From: Actinobacteria bacterium RBG_16_64_13
GTDB taxonomy: Bacteria; Actinomycetota; Thermoleophilia; RBG-16-64-13
Reading direction: 5' to 3'
Length of the DNA: 7,060 nucleotides
NCBI GenBank assembly: GCA_001768675.1
Contig: MELN01000009.1
Span: forward strand, 1,638 to 8,697
In this document: positions 1-4,620 of the stretch, in pieces
How the letters are laid out: the number at the start of each line of letters is the position of its first letter
How positions within the stretch are numbered: position 1 is the first letter of the stretch
Translations under genes and position numbers: made by a program
Notes under the pieces: generated by a model
What the model was told of the DNA's origin: nothing
The model's database searches: none
The model's input: the letters and a program-made list of their open reading frames with translations, nothing else

Positions 1-1910
1 CGAACCGCCAGCGCTACCTCTTCGAACAGGTGGTGGCGGGCATCGGTGGGTACGGTAACTGCATGGGCATCCCCACCGTGGCCGGCGAGGTGTACTTCGA
101 AGATCCCTATGCCGGCAATTGCTTGGTGAACGCCATGACCGTCGGCCTGGTGGACCACGACCAGATCATCCGCAGCAAGGCGGCCGGAGTAGGCAACCAC
201 GTGGTGCTGTTCGGCTCCAAGACAGGGCGCGACGGCATCGGCGGCGCGAGCGTGCTGGCCAGCCAGGTGTTCGACGAGACCCTGGAAGAGAAACGTCCGT
301 CGGTACAGGTGGGCGACCCCTTCACTGAGAAGAAGCTCCTCGAGGCCTGTCTCGAGCTTCTGAGCGCCGACCTTCTGGTGGCGCTGCAGGACCTGGGCGC
401 GGCAGGCATCACCTCTTCGTCCAGCGAGATGGCCGCCAAGGGCGAGGTGGGCATCGATCTGCACGCCGATCGGGTGCCTCTGCGTGAAGCCGACATGGAG
501 CCCTGGGAGATCATGATCAGCGAGAGCCAGGAGCGCATGCTCTGCATCGTGGCTCCGGAATGCTGGGAAGGCCTAAAGGCCGTCTGCGACCGTTGGGACC
601 TCGACGCCACCATCGTGGGCGAGGTCACCGACACCAAGCATCTGCGGGTCTTTTTCGGTGGCGAGATGGTCGGCGATATGGACGCCGAGGCGCTTGCCGA
701 GCCCCCCACCTACGACATTCCTCAGGAGCGGCCCGCTCACGAGGTCGATCGGCCGCTCGATCCGGTGGACTACCCGGCCCCGAGCGCTTCGCTCGAGGAC
801 ATCCTCGTTGACCTCATCGGCTCGCCCAACATCGCCAGCCGGCGGTGGGTGTGGCAACAATACGACCACCAGGTACAGCTCAACACCGTGATCGTCCCGG
901 GCGGCGACGCCGCCCTCCTACGCATCAAGAGGACGGGGGCCGGCATAGCTGTCTGCACCGACGGGAACGGCCGCCAGACTTTCCTCGATCCGTACAGGGG
1001 CGGCAAGGCAGCCGTGTGCGAGGCGGCGCGCAACGTCTCTTGCGTCGGCGCGAAGCCTATCGCCATCACCAACTGCCTCAACTTCGGCAATCCCGACAAC
1101 GGTCCCATCGCCTACCAGCTCGCTCAGGCCATCGAGGGAATGGCCCAGGCTTGTGAAGCGCTCGGTACCCCGGTGATCTCGGGCAATGTGTCGCTCTACA
1201 ACGAGAGTTTCGAGCAGCCCATCTACCCGACCGCGGTGGTGGGGATGCTGGGAGTCATGGACGACGTCACGGCCAACTGCACGGTGGCGTTCAAGGACGA
1301 GGGCGACCTGGTCTACTTGCTTGGCGACGCCGTGCCGGCCCTTGATGGGTCGGAGTACCAAAAACGTTGGTACGGCGGCGCCCGAGGCCGTCCCGCCGGG
1401 CGCATACCCGATGTGGATCTGGGGGCCGAGGTGGCGCTGCAGGCTGTGCTTCGGCAGGCCATCGCGGTGCGGCTGCTGCGCTCGGCGCACGATTGCTCCG
1501 ATGGCGGCCTGGCCGTGGCCTTGGCCGAAAGCTGCCTGGCCGGGAAGATCGGGGTGGTGCTGACCTTCGATGAGGTGCCCTGGGTGGGAGGAAGGTCTGG
1601 CTGCGCCGCTTCGGCCGTTGGGGCCGAAGGACACTCCATGGTGGCCGGGCCGTTGGCGGCGCGTCCCGACCTGGCCTTGTTCGGGGAGACGCCTACCCTG
1701 GTGGTGGTCTCGATCGCGCCGGCGGACGCCGACCAGTTGGAGGAACTGTGCGAGGCCGCGGGGGTGCCATGCGCGCGGCTGGGCACCGTGGGTGGGCGGG
1801 AGTTGGTGATGACCTCGAATGGCTTCGCCGGCAGCGCCGGGCTTCGCGTTTCGGTGGATGCGCTCGACGCGGTCTACGAATCGGCTCTGCGGCGCGCCCT
1901 GGGGGAATGA
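1..1910 (+). CDS. purL: Phosphoribosylformylglycinamidine synthase subunit PurL, 3' part (5' end outside window)
   Basis: PurL is the synthetase subunit of FGAM synthase. It converts FGAR, ATP and glutamine-derived ammonia to FGAM in de novo purine synthesis, in the cytoplasm, with PurQ and PurS as partners in the small-PurL type. The reading frame is open from base 3 (NRQRYLFEQVVAGIGGYGNC), so there is no true start here; about 100-110 N-terminal residues are probably missing, judged from my memory of Bacillus PurL (about 740 residues). About 635 residues are visible. Recognisable family blocks are GRDGIGGAS, VQVGDPFTEK, QDLGAAGITSSSSEMA, ISESQERML, a second-half ITNCLNFGNP, SGNVSLYNES and HDCSDGGLAVALAES. 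The lack of a glutamine-amidotransferase domain at the C-terminus supports the small form. The TGA stop overlaps the purF start. An atypical stretch lies near 1581-1664, just before the FGE motif. Function is confident. Confidence 0.96.
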   Translation, partial: NRQRYLFEQVVAGIGGYGNCMGIPTVAGEVYFEDPYAGNCLVNAMTVGLVDHDQIIRSKAAGVGNHVVLFGSKTGRDGIGGASVLASQVFDETLEEKRPSVQVGDPFTEKKLLEACLELLSADLLVALQDLGAAGITSSSSEMAAKGEVGIDLHADRVPLREADMEPWEIMISESQERMLCIVAPECWEGLKAVCDRWDLDATIVGEVTDTKHLRVFFGGEMVGDMDAEALAEPPTYDIPQERPAHEVDRPLDPVDYPAPSASLEDILVDLIGSPNIASRRWVWQQYDHQVQLNTVIVPGGDAALLRIKRTGAGIAVCTDGNGRQTFLDPYRGGKAAVCEAARNVSCVGAKPIAITNCLNFGNPDNGPIAYQLAQAIEGMAQACEALGTPVISGNVSLYNESFEQPIYPTAVVGMLGVMDDVTANCTVAFKDEGDLVYLLGDAVPALDGSEYQKRWYGGARGRPAGRIPDVDLGAEVALQAVLRQAIAVRLLRSAHDCSDGGLAVALAESCLAGKIGVVLTFDEVPWVGGRSGCAASAVGAEGHSMVAGPLAARPDLALFGETPTLVVVSIAPADADQLEELCEAAGVPCARLGTVGGRELVMTSNGFAGSAGLRVSVDALDAVYESALRRALGE

Positions 1911-3355
1911 TGCGGGACCCGTGGCAAGACGACTCGCCGCATGACGAGTGCGGTGTGTTCGCCATCTATGCCCCCGAGATGGACGTCGCCCGTCTCAGCT
2001 TCTTCGCTCTGTTCGCTCTGCAACACCGAGGCCAAGAGTCGGCCGGGATAGCGGTCACCGATGGCTCCCGGCTCATCGTCCACAAGAACATGGGCCTGGT
2101 CTCCCAGGTGTTTGAAGAAGAGATCCTCCAGTCGCTGCCGGGCAAACTGGCTATCGGCCACGTCCGTTACTCCACCACCGGGTCGAGCGAGATGCGGAAC
2201 GCCCAGCCTTTCGCGCGGACGCGCAACGGATCGTTCATCGCCCTCGCGCACAACGGCAACTTGGTCAACACCGACGACCTTCGCGCCAATCTGCTGCAGA
2301 ATGGCCACATCTTCGAGAGCACGTCCGACACCGAGGTGATCGCGGCATTGCTCGTCGAGCATCCGTCGCACGACATCCGAGTGGCCCTGCGCGACGTGAT
2401 CCCGCAATTGCGCGGGGCGTTCAGCGCCGTGCTCTTGACCAACGACCAGGTCATCGGCTTTCGCGACCCGTATGGCGTGCGTCCGCTGGTCCTGGGCAAG
2501 CTCGAAGACCGGTACTGTCTGGCCAGTGAGTCTTCGGGCCTCGACATCATCGGCGCGACCGCGGTGCGGGAGATCGAGCCCGGGGAGATCTGCGTCATCG
2601 ACGCGGACGGCTACCACATCGAACAGGTAGTGGACCGCAAGCGGGAGGCGCTCTGCGTCTTCGAGTTCATCTACTTCGCGCGCCCCGATTCGGTGATGAA
2701 AGGCCAGACTCTGTATGCGGCCCGCAGCCGTATGGGGGAAGAACTGGCCGCCGAATCTCCGGTCGAGGCCGATCTGGTGATACCGGTGCCCGACACCGGC
2801 AACTCGGCGGCCATCGGGTACGCCGCCGGCAGCGGCATCACGTACGGTGAGGCCCTCATCAAGAACCGGTATATCGGGAGGACGTTCATCAACCCCGAGG
2901 ACCGGGTGCGCAAGTTGGGTATCCGCATGAAGTTCAACCCTCTCAGCTCTGCCATCAAGGGCAAGCGGCTGGTGGTGGTGGACGACTCAATCGTGCGCGG
3001 CAACACCACGCGTGCGCTGGTACGGGTCTTGTTCGAGGCCGGCGCGAAGGAAGTGCACCTGCGCATCAGTTCGCCCCCCATCGTCTACCCGTGTTTCTAC
3101 GGGATCGACATGGCCGACCAGGACGAGTTCATTGCTTTCGGCAAGAGCATCGACGAGATCAGCCGGGAGCTGGGAGCTACCTCGATCGCCTATCTGTCGC
3201 TCGACGGGCTCATGCGGGCCACGGGCGTGGGGACCCTGGAAGACAGCTTCTGCGCCGCCTGCTTCACCGGGCAATACCCCTGCGAGGTACCGGAGCGGCT
3301 GCGCTGCTCCAAATTCCGCTACGAGGACTCGGCCTGCGGGGCGCTTGAGTCCTGA
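1907..3355 (+). CDS. purF: Amidophosphoribosyltransferase PurF, [4Fe-4S] Bacillus-type
   Basis: PurF makes 5-phosphoribosylamine from PRPP and glutamine, the first committed step of purine synthesis, in the cytoplasm. The predicted protein is 482 aa. The ATG at 1907 gives an ATGA overlap with purL; the adjacent in-frame ATG at 1910 is an equal alternative, and only a G-run touches the start. Residues 1-14 are a short propeptide before Cys15 (DECGVFAIY), the N-terminal nucleophile of the class II glutaminase domain (HRGQESAGI, GHVRYSTTG, AHNGNLVN). The phosphoribosyltransferase half carries the PRPP loop VVVDDSIVRGNTT at about 356-368. Cys250 (CVFEFIYFARPDS), Cys396 (YPCFYGID), Cys449 and Cys452 (FCAACFTG) match the four cluster ligands known in B. 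subtilis PurF. The enzyme is therefore probably oxygen-sensitive and iron-dependent. Length and motifs are complete. Confidence 0.97.
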   Translation: MMRDPWQDDSPHDECGVFAIYAPEMDVARLSFFALFALQHRGQESAGIAVTDGSRLIVHKNMGLVSQVFEEEILQSLPGKLAIGHVRYSTTGSSEMRNAQPFARTRNGSFIALAHNGNLVNTDDLRANLLQNGHIFESTSDTEVIAALLVEHPSHDIRVALRDVIPQLRGAFSAVLLTNDQVIGFRDPYGVRPLVLGKLEDRYCLASESSGLDIIGATAVREIEPGEICVIDADGYHIEQVVDRKREALCVFEFIYFARPDSVMKGQTLYAARSRMGEELAAESPVEADLVIPVPDTGNSAAIGYAAGSGITYGEALIKNRYIGRTFINPEDRVRKLGIRMKFNPLSSAIKGKRLVVVDDSIVRGNTTRALVRVLFEAGAKEVHLRISSPPIVYPCFYGIDMADQDEFIAFGKSIDEISRELGATSIAYLSLDGLMRATGVGTLEDSFCAACFTGQYPCEVPERLRCSKFRYEDSACGALES

Positions 3356-3370
3356 GTCGCCTGCGTGCTC

Positions 3371-3399
3371 TTGACTTCGTTGCGACCGTCAGCTATCTT
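3371..3399 (+). promoter_or_regulatory. Housekeeping-type promoter of the dtxR-family/feo genes
   Basis: The -35 element TTGACT (3371-3376) and the -10 element TATCTT (3394-3399) are separated by 17 bp. This is near-consensus for sigma-70 class promoters in an otherwise GC-rich stretch. Transcription would begin at about 3406-3408, immediately before the inverted repeat at 3411. The position in the 95-bp gap between purF and the regulator gene fits a promoter for the downstream genes. No clear terminator for purF is visible in the gap. Confidence 0.7.
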
Positions 3400-3410
3400 T
3401 AGCCCGGAAG

Positions 3411-3424
3411 TTAGGCTCGCCTAA
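3411..3424. promoter_or_regulatory. Perfect inverted repeat, probable DtxR/IdeR-type metal-repressor operator
   Basis: TTAGGC-TC-GCCTAA is a perfect 6+2+6 dyad. Its TTAGG/CCTAA half-sites resemble those of the iron boxes bound by DtxR and IdeR. It starts a few bases after the predicted transcription start and lies 26 bp before the GTG of a DtxR-family gene, a placement that would let bound repressor block initiation. Autoregulation, and repression of the feo genes by metal-loaded regulator, is inferred from position and family knowledge. Confidence 0.65.
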
Positions 3425-3450
3425 GAAATCATGCGACTGGCGAGGGCGTT

Positions 3451-3957
3451 GTGACTCCAACAAGCGACATGTCGAGTTTGGCGCCAGATACCAGGCTAAG
3501 CGAGAGCCTGGAGGACTACCTCGAGGCCATCCTCAGCATCGAAGGCGAGAAGCAGGCGGCGCGCCCCAAGGACATCGCGCGCCGGCTCTCGGTCTCCCCG
3601 CCATCAGTCACGGCAGCTCTGCAGAATCTTGCCGCTCGTGGACTGGTCAATTACGCTCCCTACGATTTGGTGACACTCACGGCACGCGGCCGCCGACTGG
3701 CTAGTGATGTGCGCCGCCGTCACGAGGTCCTGCGTCGTTTCTTCAACGATTTGCTGAAACTCGACCTCAGGGAAGCTGACGACGTGGCGTGTCATATGGA
3801 ACACGCGCTCCCGCCACACGTCCTCACGCGCTTGGTCGAGTTCATGGACTTCGTCAATGACAGTCCGTGTGGCGGGGCCGCCTGGTCGCCGCGCACCGGG
3901 TTCGGGCCTCGGCCCGTTGCTCCGTCGTCCGATACCGCTCCCACCACGCTCGACTGA
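3451..3957 (+). CDS. DtxR/MntR-family metal-dependent transcriptional regulator
   Basis: This 168-aa protein is a metal-sensing repressor. Residues about 17-80 form the winged helix-turn-helix (SLEDYLEAIL, then ARPKDIARRLSVSPPSVTAALQNLAARGLV), and about 85-135 the dimerisation and metal-binding domain. Candidate ligands are Asp22, Glu25, His91, Cys114, Glu117 and His118 (CHMEH). Asp22 and Glu25 match MntR, whereas Cys114 matches DtxR Cys102, so the metal is uncertain; the feo neighbours favour Fe(II). There is no SH3-like third domain. After FMDFVNDSPCGGAAW the last 23 residues are Pro/Ser/Thr-rich and not recognisable. The GTG start is preferred because GAGGG (3442-3446) lies 4 bp upstream and residues before the HTH stay short; an ATG at 3469 lacks a ribosome-binding site. 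It sits behind a promoter and iron box and 34 bp ahead of feoA, so it probably regulates itself and feo. Confidence 0.9.
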   Translation: MTPTSDMSSLAPDTRLSESLEDYLEAILSIEGEKQAARPKDIARRLSVSPPSVTAALQNLAARGLVNYAPYDLVTLTARGRRLASDVRRRHEVLRRFFNDLLKLDLREADDVACHMEHALPPHVLTRLVEFMDFVNDSPCGGAAWSPRTGFGPRPVAPSSDTAPTTLD

Positions 3958-3976
3958 CAGCCCACTGACCGACCAC

Positions 3977-3981
3977 AAGGA
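3977..3981 (+). promoter_or_regulatory. Ribosome binding site (AAGGA) supporting the 3992 start
   Basis: AAGGA ends 10 bp before the ATG at 3992. It is the only reasonable Shine-Dalgarno sequence near the candidate starts of the first feoA (3992, 4029, 4062, 4083), and is the main argument for beginning translation at 3992. Confidence 0.45.
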
Positions 3982-3991
3982 TCGCTAGTCT

Positions 3992-4393
3992 ATGCCTCAA
4001 GAGTTAGACAAAACGAATAAGTTTATAGATGCTGAACAACAGGGCCGACGTGGCCGCCAGTATGGATGGTCGTGGCACCATCATGCCCAGCGCCCACACG
4101 GTCGACATCCGGCCGGCGGGGAAGCCCCGGCGGGCCAGGCCCTTCTCTCGCGAGCGCGCGTGGGAAACACCGTGAGGGTCGCCGAGGTGCACGGCGATCA
4201 GGCGTTCAGCGGCAAGATGATGGCCATGGGGCTTGTTCCTGGCGCCGCCCTGACTGTTCTTCAAGGTGGAGGGGGGCGACCTCTGCTTATCGCACTCTCC
4301 GGCAGCAGGTTCTTCGTCGATTGGAGGAGTTCTGAGTTGATCGCGATCCGGGCGGCTGAGCCTGAGCGCGAGAAGGAAGGGGAGAAGACGTGA
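3992..4393 (+). CDS. feoA: FeoA-domain protein (first copy) with anomalous N-terminus
   Basis: FeoA is a small cytoplasmic SH3-like partner of the FeoB ferrous-iron transporter. In this 133-aa reading the FeoA domain is residues about 51-120: RVGNTVRVAEVHGD, then KMMAMGLVPGAALTVLQGG, then PLLIALSGSRFFVD and ELIAIR. This is a divergent FeoA type compared with the next gene. Residues 1-50 are not FeoA-like and include a His/Arg-rich patch (WSWHHHAQRPHGRH). Codon usage argues that this stretch may not be the native frame. Between 4029 and 4139 the frame beginning ATG at 4029 has 33 of 37 codons ending in G or C, against 22 of 37 here; from 4139 this frame has 26 of 30. A one-base loss near 4140 would explain it. 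The native start could therefore be 4029, 4062 or 4083. The stop overlaps feoA-2 (GTGA). Confidence 0.8.
   Translation: MPQELDKTNKFIDAEQQGRRGRQYGWSWHHHAQRPHGRHPAGGEAPAGQALLSRARVGNTVRVAEVHGDQAFSGKMMAMGLVPGAALTVLQGGGGRPLLIALSGSRFFVDWRSSELIAIRAAEPEREKEGEKT
4373..4384 (+). promoter_or_regulatory. Ribosome binding site of second feoA
   Basis: The purine-rich run AAGGAAGGGGAG ends 5 bp before the GTG at 4390. It lies inside the end of the first feoA and supports a GTG start that overlaps the preceding stop codon. Confidence 0.7.
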
Positions 4394-4620
4394 AACTGAG
4401 GGAGCTGAGGGCCGGCGACCGCGCGGTGGTGGTCGGCTACGAGCAAGCCGATGCCACCTACCGCGGCAAGCTACTGGCGATGGGATTGACGAAGGGCAGT
4501 GTGCTCAAGTTGATCAAGGTCGCTCCGCTTGGAGATCCCGTGAAGATTGAGATACGCGGCTACGATCTGTCTCTCCGCAAGGTCGAGGCCGATGGGCTAA
4601 TTGTGGAGGGAGTGAGATGA
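4390..4620 (+). CDS. feoA: Ferrous iron transport protein FeoA (second copy)
   Basis: This is a 76-aa canonical FeoA: LRELRAGDRAVVVGYE at the start, GKLLAMGLTKGSVLKLIKVAPLGDP in the middle, and IEIRGYDLSLRKVEADGLIVE at the end, covering the whole SH3-like fold and the usual FeoA length. FeoA is thought to bind and modulate FeoB at the cytoplasmic face. The GTG start shares GTGA with the previous stop, and its own TGA shares ATGA with the feoB start, so translation of the three genes is probably coupled. It differs clearly in sequence from the first FeoA, which lacks the APLGDP and RGYDLSLRK signatures, so the pair does not look like a recent duplication. Function is confident from sequence and position. 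Confidence 0.95.
   Translation: MKLRELRAGDRAVVVGYEQADATYRGKLLAMGLTKGSVLKLIKVAPLGDPVKIEIRGYDLSLRKVEADGLIVEGVR
4605..4610 (+). promoter_or_regulatory. Ribosome binding site of feoB
   Basis: GGAGGG lies 6 bp before the ATG at 4617, a strong Shine-Dalgarno sequence inside the end of the second feoA. It fixes the feoB start at the ATGA overlap. Confidence 0.8.

Noticed and set aside
107..709. Long open frames antisense to purL, purF and feoB (for example 107-709, 918-1634, 1874-2617 and 4818-5678 on the - strand)
   Set aside because: They lie opposite clearly recognised genes, show no family motifs, and are expected in GC-rich DNA where stop codons are rare.
1748..1906. N-terminal extension of PurF from an upstream ATG at 1748
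   Set aside because: The 53 extra residues are Arg/Gly-rich out-of-frame purL sequence and would put the catalytic Cys far from the N-terminus. The ATG at 1907 or 1910 gives the normal short propeptide.
3903..3916. CGGGCC-TC-GGCCCG inverted repeat as a terminator
   Set aside because: It lies inside the regulator coding sequence with no T-run after it, and such GC dyads are common in this base composition.
4138..4144. GGCCCTT as a programmed -1 frameshift site in the first feoA
   Set aside because: The heptamer is not in the phase required for X-XXY-YYZ slippage from the upstream frame, and no clear downstream stimulator was seen. An indel is simpler.
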